5,554 nt of DNA. Source: Candidatus Anderseniibacteriota bacterium. Lineage in GTDB: Bacteria; Patescibacteriota; Andersenbacteria; UBA10190. Below are positions 1 through 4,700 of this stretch, one piece after another. The stretch's first letter is position 1; every line of letters begins with the position of its first letter. Where the stretch lies: contig QIFI01000033.1 of assembly GCA_003229735.1 (NCBI GenBank), positions 1 through 5,554 on the forward strand, read 5' to 3'. The translations under genes were made by a program, and so were the position numbers. The notes beneath the pieces were generated by a model, which saw nothing but the letters and a program-made list of their open reading frames with translations, searched no databases and had not been told where the DNA came from.

Positions 1-268
1 TGAGCCATGGAAACAATGAAAACTGCTGAAAAACCATTCCCCGGGAACGCGCTGGTCCGGTGATAGGCGCATTTTTGAATAATACTTCTCCTGAAGTGGG
101 TAAAATAAGTCCAGCTAGTATTTTTAATAAAGTTGTCTTACCGCACCCGCTGGGACCAACTAGCGCGATGAATTCTCTTTTCTTAACTGATAAGGAAATA
201 TCCCGCAGGGCTTCAATTGGCGGCTGGCTTTCAGTATAAATTTTCTTGAGGTGATTAGCGCGCAACAT
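1..268 (-). CDS. ABC transporter ATP-binding protein, NitT/TauT type (N-terminal part, cut by window edge)
   Basis: This is the energy-coupling ATPase of an importer; it sits on the cytoplasmic face and hydrolyses ATP to drive the adjacent permease. The 89 codons visible, translated by me from ATG at 268, begin MLRANHLKKIY. They contain a Walker A motif GPSGCGKTT at about residues 39-47 and a Q-loop region MVFQQFSLFPWL at about 78-89. The FQQ-x-x-LFPW form is typical of the nitrate/taurine/sulfonate ATPase group (SsuB/TauB/NrtD-like). The signature motif, Walker B and H-loop lie outside the window. The start overlaps the last 14 nt of the permease gene, so translation is probably coupled; no clear Shine-Dalgarno precedes it. 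The product class is secure, the substrate is not. Confidence 0.93.
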   Translation of the reverse strand, partial: MLRANHLKKIYTESQPPIEALRDISLSVKKREFIALVGPSGCGKTTLLKILAGLILPTSGEVLFKNAPITGPARSRGMVFQQFSLFPWL

Positions 269-1052
269 TTTTTATTTGTTCAGACCAGGGAAATAAGAGA
301 CGGTAAGTAATACGAAAGAACAAGTCCATTATAATTCCCACCAGACCAATAACCAGGATACCCGTAATTACCTGGTCAGTTTGCAGAAAACGCTGTGATT
401 GGATAATGAGATGCCCTAAACCATTTTTGGAGGCCACAATTTCCGCAATAACTACGGCCGCCCAGGCGGCTCCCATTAACAACTGCATAGCATTCCAAAT
501 TGAGGGCATGGCAGTTGGTAACATTACTCTCCAGATAATGTCTTTAGTGGTAGCTCCCAGAGTATAAGCGCTTTCGAGTAATTCTTTTTTTACATTAGCC
601 ACCGCGTCGGCCACAAATATAGTCAGAAAAGGGGACACGCTGATAAAGATAACGGCAAATTTTTGGATGTCTCCAATTCCAAACCAGAGAATAAACAAGG
701 GGACAAAAGCTGAATATGGCAGGTAGCGAACAAAGCCGACTAAGGGGCCTGCAAAGGCCTCAAATTTGGTGAAGGTTCCGATAAAAAGCCCCAGAGGAAT
801 AGATACGATTGCCGCCAATAAGAACCCAATAATAACTCGATAGAAACTGGCCCAGATATCTATAAGCAGTCCTTTTTCCAGTAACAATTCGCCAAGGGCT
901 GACAAAACAGCGGTAGGCGTGGGTAAAAAAAATGGTTTGATAAAGGCAGTGTAAGTAAGCAAAGACCAGATCCCTATGACTACTAAAAACCCCAGCAGGG
1001 CCAGGGTTAAGTAGGGCCATCGACCAATGTTTGTCCTTACCCGGCCAGCCAT
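255..1052 (-). CDS. ABC transporter permease, NitT/TauT (SsuC/TauC-like) family
   Basis: This is the membrane subunit of the importer, expected to work as a homodimer with the ATPase and binding protein. The 265-aa length is normal for the family. About six hydrophobic segments can be seen, near residues 14-34, 70-92, 103-125, 130-150, 185-208 and 228-248. The EAA-type coupling loop that contacts the ATPase lies at 160-180 (ESAYTLG followed by RVMLP). The ATG at 1052 starts 3 nt after the binding-protein stop. An AGGAG at 1069-1065, inside the end of the upstream gene, is a rather distant ribosome binding site (about 12 nt), which fits translational coupling. Its stop overlaps the ATPase start. 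The family call is strong; the transported compound is unknown. Confidence 0.95.
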   Translation of the reverse strand: MAGRVRTNIGRWPYLTLALLGFLVVIGIWSLLTYTAFIKPFFLPTPTAVLSALGELLLEKGLLIDIWASFYRVIIGFLLAAIVSIPLGLFIGTFTKFEAFAGPLVGFVRYLPYSAFVPLFILWFGIGDIQKFAVIFISVSPFLTIFVADAVANVKKELLESAYTLGATTKDIIWRVMLPTAMPSIWNAMQLLMGAAWAAVVIAEIVASKNGLGHLIIQSQRFLQTDQVITGILVIGLVGIIMDLFFRITYRLLFPWSEQIKNVAR

Positions 1053-1055
1053 TTA

Positions 1056-2060
1056 CTAATAAATCTCCTGGATAAGCGAGGCATCAACAACATCATTAGG
1101 ATTTACAGGTGAAGAAATAAGACCATCTGCTAAATAAATGTCTGATGCTAATTTACTTAATTCAAATACATTACCAGGCTTATCGCTGTCAAATTTATCC
1201 AGGGTGTATTTTGGGTCAGCGAACTTGACTACGGCTACTTGTTCGGCAAACTCTTCGCCAGTTAGTCCCATGCTTTCTCCCATGATCCGGTTAGCTTCAG
1301 TAGGATTTTTTTGCCAGTAATCTACGGCCTTATAGTAAGCACGAATAACGGCTGCCACATCGCCTCGCTGGTTAACCAAGGCATCCCGACGCACAAAAAC
1401 AGTATCAACAATAACTCCCGGGGCATCAGCACTACTTAGCAAAACTTGGCCGTCTGTCCGTTCAGTTGCCTTAGACAACCATGGTTCCCAAGTTACTCCA
1501 GCATCAATTTTACCGGCCACAAAGGAGGTTCCCACCTGGTCAGGATCCATATTCTCCAGGGTTATATCGGCAGGTGTTAGCCCAGCTCGTTGAGCTAAAA
1601 CACGGAGTAAGAAATGAGAAGGGAATCCCTGGGCAAGATATACTGTTTTTCCTTTCAGGTCGGTAATGCTATTCACGTCTGTGGTGGTAACAATACCATC
1701 AGCACCATTGGACTCATCAGTAATAAATACCTGGGGAGCGTCGATGCCTCCATCGGCAATCAGGGCGGAACAGTCAACAGAGCAAGGCAGCATTTGCACT
1801 TCATCGCTGGCCAGCGAGGAAACCAGCTGATTTATGTCAGTAATTTGAACTACCTCCGCGTTAACACCCTCATCAGTAAAAAATCCTTTCTTTTCAGCTA
1901 GAGCAAAGGGAGCAAAGCCGGGATATACCGCGACACCTATTTTGAACGGCTGGCCAGTTGGGGCAGGAACAGCATCACGATTCGTTACATACCAACCCAC
2001 CAGGGCTATAAGGACAACGATTATGATTCCGCCGATAGCTGCTGATTTATTTTTTTTCAT
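1056..2060 (-). CDS. ABC transporter substrate-binding protein, NitT/TauT (NMT1/SsuA-like) family
   Basis: This extracytoplasmic receptor captures the ligand and delivers it to the permease. The protein is 334 aa. A basic N-terminus (MKKNK) and one hydrophobic segment at about 8-24 form a signal peptide or membrane anchor. I see no lipobox cysteine, so it is probably held by an uncleaved anchor rather than by lipid. Family features follow: IGVAVYPGFAPFALAEKKGFF at 41-61, which is the start of the type II binding fold; DESNGADGIV at 115-124; LKGKTV at 135-140; and GVTWEPWLSKA at 188-198. Cys93 and Cys97 (PCSVDC) are the only cysteines and could form a disulfide or bind a ligand. It is the first gene of the importer operon, preceded by its own promoter, with no obvious Shine-Dalgarno. 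The substrate cannot be named from sequence. Confidence 0.92.
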   Translation of the reverse strand: MKKNKSAAIGGIIIVVLIALVGWYVTNRDAVPAPTGQPFKIGVAVYPGFAPFALAEKKGFFTDEGVNAEVVQITDINQLVSSLASDEVQMLPCSVDCSALIADGGIDAPQVFITDESNGADGIVTTTDVNSITDLKGKTVYLAQGFPSHFLLRVLAQRAGLTPADITLENMDPDQVGTSFVAGKIDAGVTWEPWLSKATERTDGQVLLSSADAPGVIVDTVFVRRDALVNQRGDVAAVIRAYYKAVDYWQKNPTEANRIMGESMGLTGEEFAEQVAVVKFADPKYTLDKFDSDKPGNVFELSKLASDIYLADGLISSPVNPNDVVDASLIQEIY

Positions 2061-2107
2061 AATAATTTTTGATTTACTATGTAGATTAACAATATTTCAC
2101 TAATGTT

Positions 2108-2136
2108 ATTGTATATGTATTAATTACATTTGTCAT
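2108..2136 (-). promoter_or_regulatory. Promoter of the ABC importer operon with a near-palindromic operator candidate
   Basis: On the minus strand there is a -35 box ATGACA at 2136-2131 (5 of 6 consensus), a 17-nt spacer, and a -10 box TACAAT at 2113-2108 (5 of 6). Transcription would start near 2101, giving a leader of about 40 nt. The spacer contains ATGTA-N5-TACAT at 2129-2115, an almost perfect dyad, well placed for a repressor or activator. The -35 overlaps the stop codon of the upstream regulator gene. The TrmB-like protein encoded next door is the obvious candidate to bind here; that link is inference. Confidence 0.55.
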
Positions 2137-2867
2137 TTACTTTTTAAAGACTTCCAAAGAAACTCCAGCAACTGTAACTGGGCCTGGCTGATGGCGGAAT
2201 CTTCGACGACTACGGCAACGAGATTCTTTAAAGAAATAGTAGCCACTGTATTAGCGTACACGATAAAATCAACATCAAATTTGAACTTCTTTGGCAGTAG
2301 TTTTGTCTTGCCTAGTTGGCGGTTATTCTTTTCTTCTATATACCAATGACCTGCCGGAGAATCATCTACTAACTCCCTGGCTATCACACCACTTGTCTTC
2401 ATTCGATCAAGCAACAGCCGCATTTCCTTTTCACTATAGGACTGCGCGAAATCGTGGATATTGACGAGTGAAAATATCTCTTTTTGTTGCAGAATTTCAG
2501 TGTTGTATAAGCTGTAAATTCCTTTCTTACCCTCATAAAACCGCACTTTGGGCTTGGTTGGCGAGGCGTTAAGAAGCGCCCTGAACTCCGGCAAATTCTC
2601 CTTAAATAAAGCTGTCTGGGTAGTGAGCTGGTCCATAAGCACGGCTGGGTCTACGGCCTGGTAACGGGTAGTACTGCCTCCAGGAATCACTTCAATAAGA
2701 CCTTTTTCTTGTAACTCATCGAGGATTACGTAGGTGGTTGTCCGCTTAACGCTAGCCTTATAAGCAATCTGACCTACCGGCACTTGTCCAAGCTCTAATG
2801 TGGCCAGGTATACGGCGGCCTGTTTTTGTTTTAACCCTATTTGTTCCAGTACTGAACTTAGCTCCAT
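2133..2867 (-). CDS. TrmB-family transcriptional regulator
   Basis: This is a DNA-binding regulator of 244 aa. The N-terminal winged helix-turn-helix lies at about residues 3-75. It includes LGLKQKQ-like helix 1 (GLKQKQAAVYLATLELG, 11-27), VGQIAYKASVKRTTTYVILD (31-50) as the helix-turn-helix with recognition helix, and LQEKGLIEV followed by a TTRYQAVDP wing (52-74). A short helical linker (76-98) leads to a C-terminal effector domain starting KPKVRFYEGKKGI (105-117), the arrangement typical of TrmB-like proteins with a phospholipase-D-like sensor fold. It lies directly upstream of the importer, 72 nt away in the same direction, so it most likely regulates it. Its promoter carries a palindrome, and the ATG sits only about 6 nt after the -10 box, so its mRNA is probably leaderless. 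Confidence 0.9.
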   Translation of the reverse strand: MELSSVLEQIGLKQKQAAVYLATLELGQVPVGQIAYKASVKRTTTYVILDELQEKGLIEVIPGGSTTRYQAVDPAVLMDQLTTQTALFKENLPEFRALLNASPTKPKVRFYEGKKGIYSLYNTEILQQKEIFSLVNIHDFAQSYSEKEMRLLLDRMKTSGVIARELVDDSPAGHWYIEEKNNRQLGKTKLLPKKFKFDVDFIVYANTVATISLKNLVAVVVEDSAISQAQLQLLEFLWKSLKSK

Positions 2868-2873
2868 GGATAC

Positions 2874-2902
2874 AGCATATATGAATTGGGGCTAATTGTC
2901 AA
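2874..2902 (-). promoter_or_regulatory. Promoter of the TrmB-like regulator, probably leaderless
   Basis: On the minus strand, TTGACA (perfect -35) at 2902-2897 is followed by a 17-nt spacer and TATGCT (-10, 4 of 6) at 2879-2874. An alternative -10, TATATG, sits 2 nt closer. Only six bases (GTATCC) separate the -10 box from the ATG at 2867, so transcription would begin at or next to the start codon. No Shine-Dalgarno precedes the ATG, which agrees with a leaderless message. Confidence 0.6.
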
Positions 2903-2928
2903 CATTATTGACATCATATTGTGATATG
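2897..2928. promoter_or_regulatory. Operator-like palindromes at the regulator promoter
   Basis: Two adjacent dyads are present. TGTCAA-N5-TTGACA (2897-2913) has perfect 6-bp arms, and its left arm is the -35 box of the regulator promoter on the minus strand. CATAT-N4-ATATG (2915-2928) follows immediately. A protein bound here would block the -35, which suggests autoregulation by the TrmB-like protein. The binding protein is not shown by the sequence. Confidence 0.45.
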
Positions 2929-2938
2929 CGTCAATTAG

Positions 2939-2947
2939 TTATCCACA
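2939..2947 (+). other. Isolated DnaA-box match
   Basis: TTATCCACA matches the 9-bp DnaA box consensus exactly. It stands alone in the gap between the divergent regulator and small-protein units. No cluster of further boxes, AT-rich unwinding element or dnaA/dnaN gene is visible, so an origin is not supported. One chance match in a window this size would not be surprising. Confidence 0.3.
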
Positions 2948-3001
2948 GGCTAATTTAATGGTTTGTGTTGATATTTATTGAATGTGGGGTGGCCATAATA
3001 A

Positions 3002-3029
3002 TTGACATGTAGCGAATATCTGCTATAAT
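3002..3029 (+). promoter_or_regulatory. Near-consensus promoter of the small-protein unit
   Basis: A perfect -35 TTGACA (3002-3007) is followed by a 16-nt spacer and a perfect -10 TATAAT (3024-3029). The -10 is preceded by TGC, an extended -10 element. Transcription should start near 3036, giving a leader of about 44 nt before the ATG at 3080. This is the strongest promoter in the window. Confidence 0.85.
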
Positions 3030-3079
3030 GCCGGCAGTTCTTTTAAATTGTAATCACGGCAACTTACAGGAGATTTAAG

Positions 3080-3352
3080 ATGAGTACCAGCGAGCTTAAA
3101 TTGTTTGTGAAGGCGGATCGTTATGGCTGTGGCGATGATAAGTATTTACTCGTAAAAGATGGTAAAATTTACTATCCATATCCTGAGAATGCTGACGCCG
3201 ATATCGGAAGAGAGGGAGCTCAAGAACACGTTGAACAAGCTCGTCGTTATGCCGAAGACAGGGTGGCGGGAGCACAAGAGGATCTTCATATCTGTGCCCA
3301 AATAGAGGAGATAGTCCGATGCGATAGTAACCCAGCATCTATTGAGGAGTAA
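3080..3352 (+). CDS. Hypothetical small acidic protein (90 aa)
   Basis: I do not recognise this protein. The ATG at 3080 is well supported: AGGAG at 3068-3072 lies 7 nt upstream, and a near-consensus promoter lies about 50 nt before it. The N-terminal third (KLFVKADRYGCGDDKYLLV, then KDGKIYYPYPEN) looks like beta strands and a hairpin. Residues about 46-80 are charged and helix-forming (AQEHVEQARRYAEDRVAGAQ, then EDLHICAQIEEI). There are three cysteines (17, 72, 81), no signal peptide and no membrane segment, so a cytoplasmic location is likely. It is the first gene of a two-gene unit ending in a strong terminator, and is followed by a structured RNA stretch and the first copy of a repeated hairpin element. 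A real gene is likely; the function is unknown. Confidence 0.75.
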   Translation: MSTSELKLFVKADRYGCGDDKYLLVKDGKIYYPYPENADADIGREGAQEHVEQARRYAEDRVAGAQEDLHICAQIEEIVRCDSNPASIEE

Positions 3353-3371
3353 TGTCAGCTTCTTCTCACAG

Positions 3372-3589
3372 CACCTATAGGGTGAGGCTCTTGTTAGCCT
3401 ATGATAATGGTTGGCCGTCAGGCAAACGTGAGTGGGGATCTTGGAGAATGAATACTCCAAGGCGTGACCATAGCCTCTTTAAATCACCTCACCGGTGTGT
3501 ATTAGCACCAGGGCGAGTATGGATACATCCAAACTCGCCCTTCTTTCCCAGCGTCTGATGGTCAGATGTTGGGAAGAGAAGAAATTCTC
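3372..3589 (+). ncRNA. Candidate structured RNA between the two small genes
   Basis: This stretch is packed with inverted repeats in transcript sense. GGTGAGG (3381-3387) pairs with CCTCACC (3487-3493) and encloses AGGCT/AGCCT (3385-3400, an alternative fold), GCC-GTCA-GGC (3414-3423) and CTTGGAG-N8-CTCCAAG (3440-3461), with ATGGT (3407-3411)/ACCAT (3467-3471) as a possible inner helix. The repeated two-hairpin element follows (3494-3539). Next comes a 14-bp helix, 3545-3558 with 3562-3575 (two G-U pairs, TGG loop), and GAGAA-GAAA-TTCTC (3576-3589). No U-run follows, so the last helices do not form a normal terminator. It matches no RNA family I know. It could be an intercistronic regulatory element, a processing site, or an RNA with its own role. 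Confidence 0.45.
3494..3539 (+). repeat. Two-hairpin repeat element, copy 1
   Basis: This copy is 46 nt. The first hairpin is GGTG-TGTATTAG-CACC (3494-3509). The second has GGGCGAGT (3511-3518) pairing with ACTCGCCC (3533-3540), an A-A mismatch, and then TGGA-TACA-TCCA. It agrees with copy 2 (3939-3983) except for three transitions and one missing base. Each copy lies just downstream of a small gene. Confidence 0.8.
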
Positions 3590-3614
3590 ATCTTTGTACC
3601 TTACAACTTTCCTT

Positions 3615-3621
3615 GAAGGAG
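3615..3621 (+). promoter_or_regulatory. Ribosome binding site that fixes the start at 3628
   Basis: GAAGGAG ends 6 nt before the ATG at 3628. An in-frame TTG at 3613 lies at the front edge of this site and so cannot be the start; this makes the protein 99 aa rather than 104 aa. Confidence 0.8.
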
Positions 3622-3627
3622 AATGAA

Positions 3628-3927
3628 ATGAGCGATCTGCAAATGGAAATGGTTATGGAGCTTGAAGGTGATCCGGGTGTTGATGTTGTGGTGGTTCGGC
3701 AAAGTGACGGCATACTGTACGCGGAGGAAGTGAGTCGCGTCAGTGAAAGCGAAATCATCATTCACAAATCCAGTTTGCAGCTTGAGGCGGATCGAAATTG
3801 TAATTGTGCAGGTGCTTGGATAGCACTCCATGCTACTGATGAAGTTTCGGACAGCAATCACAATCACGATCTACTCATGGAATTGTTTCTTCAAGGCTTC
3901 CAGGCAGGTCTAAAACATAAGGAGTAG
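3628..3927 (+). CDS. Hypothetical small acidic protein (99 aa)
   Basis: I do not recognise this protein. It starts MSDLQMEMVMELEG, behind a good GAAGGAG ribosome binding site. Residues about 16-50 read as alternating beta strands (VDVVVVRQSDGILYAEEV, then SEIIIHKSSLQLE). The segment RNCNCAGAW at 56-64 holds both cysteines (58, 60), and HNHD follows at 78-81, so a metal site is conceivable. The C-terminus (about 80-98) is an amphipathic helix. It has no signal peptide or membrane segment. It shares no clear homology with the preceding 90-aa protein apart from a similar strand-DG-strand pattern, but both lie in one transcription unit and both are followed by the same hairpin element. The function is unknown. 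Confidence 0.75.
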   Translation: MSDLQMEMVMELEGDPGVDVVVVRQSDGILYAEEVSRVSESEIIIHKSSLQLEADRNCNCAGAWIALHATDEVSDSNHNHDLLMELFLQGFQAGLKHKE

Positions 3928-3938
3928 TTCTTTTAACT

Positions 3939-3983
3939 GGTGTGTATTAGCACTAGGCAAGTATGGATATATCCAAACTCGCC
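3939..3983 (+). repeat. Two-hairpin repeat element, copy 2
   Basis: This copy is 45 nt. The first hairpin is GGTG-TGTATTAG-CACT, now closed by a G-U pair. The second is GGCAAGT (3956-3962) opposite ACTCGCC (3977-3983), with one A-C mismatch, the same A-A bulge, and TGGA-TATA-TCCA at the tip. The loop of the first hairpin is identical to copy 1. It starts 12 nt after the stop of the 99-aa gene and is directly followed by a terminator. Confidence 0.8.
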
Positions 3984-3985
3984 AA

Positions 3986-4019
3986 CCCCAGTTAGTTTTA
4001 ACTGACTGGGGGCTTTTTT
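3986..4019 (+). terminator. Strong intrinsic terminator of the small-protein unit
   Basis: CCCCAGT (3986-3992) pairs with ACTGGGG (4005-4011), and inside it AGTT pairs with AACT. Six T residues follow at 4014-4019. The upstream segment TAACTGG (3934-3940) is complementary to CCAGTTA (3988-3994) and could form a competing antiterminator. Confidence 0.85.
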
Positions 4020-4021
4020 AT

Positions 4022-4189
4022 TTGGGAGAGCTTGATGGGGAATTTTTGTATTTACTACCCATATTACGTAATGTGGAAGTAAACGCAGTTGAAATCGGTA
4101 GTGAGGCCACGTGGTATGGTGTAAGGGTGATTGCTTATAAAACAAAAGCTGACGAGGCTGCCTGGCACAAGTTATGCGGAGGTGTATAG
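4022..4189 (+). CDS. Possible short reading frame or gene remnant (55 aa)
   Basis: An open frame reads GELDGEFLYLLPILRNVEV and then NAVEIGSEATWYGVRVIAY, ending in HKLCGGV and TAG. It begins right after the terminator and has no ATG; TTG at 4022 or 4046 would have to serve as the start. Nearly half of its codons begin with G, the pattern expected of translated sequence, and the predicted strands look protein-like. It overlaps the front of the longer frame opened at 4131 in another phase, and ends 13 nt before GTG 4203. It may be a small real gene, the tail of a broken gene, or chance. I do not recognise it. Confidence 0.3.
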   Translation: MGELDGEFLYLLPILRNVEVNAVEIGSEATWYGVRVIAYKTKADEAAWHKLCGGV

Positions 4190-4197
4190 AAGCGCCC

Positions 4198-4211
4198 GTG
4201 GAGTGTATAAA
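4198..4211 (+). repeat. 14-bp direct repeat, left copy
   Basis: GTGGAGTGTATAAA is identical to 4558-4571. This copy covers the likely start codon of the BECR-like gene. Confidence 0.55.
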
Positions 4212-4538
4212 GATATTTCCAGGCGTACTAAAAGAAAACCATATGTCAGGTCAGCATATTTTAAGAAAGACAAGATTTTCTTCGATTTCTTCTGGAGACA
4301 TTTATGTGAGAAGACTCCCCGGGACAGGTTTAGGAGATTAAAATACTTTGCGGCAGCCGTAGAAGTGATTCGATCCTCCCGCAATAAACCAACATCAAAG
4401 AGTAATCCAAATAAATCAACTGAAATCTTATATCGCTTTACCGGAAAGACAAAGGGTGGCAGTTTGTTTGTCGTTCAGATAAAGGAAAATAAGCGGAGCG
4501 GTAAGGGATATTTTATGTCCTGTTTTTCGTCTAAATAA
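4203..4538 (+). CDS. Small basic protein, probable BECR-fold (RelE/barnase-like) nuclease
   Basis: The call rests on remembered similarity: short proteins with RRTKRKPY-x-RSAYFKK, FFDFFWRHL, LKYFAAAVEVI, then SRNKPTSK-x-NPNKS-EIL-x-RF and FVVQIKENK are frequent in Patescibacteria and resemble the barnase/EndoU/colicin/RelE nuclease superfamily. From GTG 4203 the protein is 111 aa and very basic, with no signal peptide or membrane segment. The open frame extends back to TTG 4131, but it contains no ATG near the front and the upstream part overlaps another plausible frame. GTG 4182 and TTG 4131 are alternative starts. Its ribosome binding site is unclear. If it is a nuclease it may act on RNA, as a toxin or a mobile-element protein; no antitoxin partner is evident. 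An exact 14-bp repeat flanks it. Confidence 0.6.
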   Translation: MYKDISRRTKRKPYVRSAYFKKDKIFFDFFWRHLCEKTPRDRFRRLKYFAAAVEVIRSSRNKPTSKSNPNKSTEILYRFTGKTKGGSLFVVQIKENKRSGKGYFMSCFSSK

Positions 4539-4540
4539 CC

Positions 4541-4586
4541 AAAAATCCTCCGCCAAAGTGGAGTGTATAAACTCCTGGCCGAGGAT
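4541..4586 (-). terminator. Nested hairpin with T-run on the minus strand; possible terminator of sodA
   Basis: ATCCTC (4545-4550) pairs with GAGGAT (4581-4586), GCCA with TGGC, and GGAGT with ACTCC. Read on the minus strand the stem is followed by TTTTT (from 4546 down to 4541), the form of an intrinsic terminator. On the plus strand it starts 7 nt after the BECR-like gene stop but has no T-run, so there it could only protect or weakly end that message. Confidence 0.5.
4558..4571 (+). repeat. 14-bp direct repeat, right copy
   Basis: GTGGAGTGTATAAA is identical to 4198-4211. This copy lies 20 nt after the stop of the BECR-like gene and forms the centre of the hairpin at 4545-4586. Confidence 0.55.
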
Positions 4587-4649
4587 GTAGTGCTAGTATG
4601 CCTGTGCTTGATGAAAAGTCAATTGGAAGTGGCTTTGAAAATGAAGAAG

Positions 4650-4674
4650 ACTTTGGAAGTTGAACTTCCAAAGT
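4650..4674 (-). terminator. Perfect 11-bp hairpin after sodA
   Basis: ACTTTGGAAGT (4650-4660) and ACTTCCAAAGT (4664-4674) pair perfectly around a 3-nt loop. It begins 26 nt after the sodA stop. On the minus strand it is followed by CTTCTTCATTTTC, only partly T-rich, so it is a weak terminator or a 3'-end stabiliser working with the next hairpin at 4541-4586. Confidence 0.45.
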
Positions 4675-4700
4675 TATAGGAGTAGTGAATTAGGGATAGT

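Noticed and set aside
1138..1901. Three plus-strand frames of 60-95 codons inside the binding-protein gene
   Set aside because: They are antisense shadows of a well-supported gene and lack ribosome binding sites and recognisable sequence.
3352..3558. Plus-strand open frame of 68 codons overlapping the stop of the 90-aa gene (TAATG)
   Set aside because: GAGGAG lies only 2 nt from the ATG. The frame runs through the hairpin-rich stretch and the repeat element and ends inside a perfect helix. The sequence is better explained by RNA structure than by protein.
3613..3627. Five-codon N-terminal extension of the 99-aa protein from TTG
   Set aside because: The TTG sits on the ribosome binding site that serves ATG 3628.
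3939..3994. Integron attC site after the 99-aa gene
   Set aside because: The flanks TAACTGG/CCAGTTA recall attC core sites, but the RYYYAAC/GTTRRRY consensus is not met, copy 1 lacks them, and no integrase is visible.
4183..4211. TATAAA at 4206-4211 as a -10 promoter box
   Set aside because: No -35 element lies at a suitable distance, and the bases are explained by Val-Tyr-Lys codons of the BECR-like gene.
4598..4663. 21-aa frame MPVLDEKSIGSGFENEEDFGS between the BECR-like gene and sodA
   Set aside because: It has no convincing ribosome binding site, is very short, and its end lies in the 4650-4674 hairpin.
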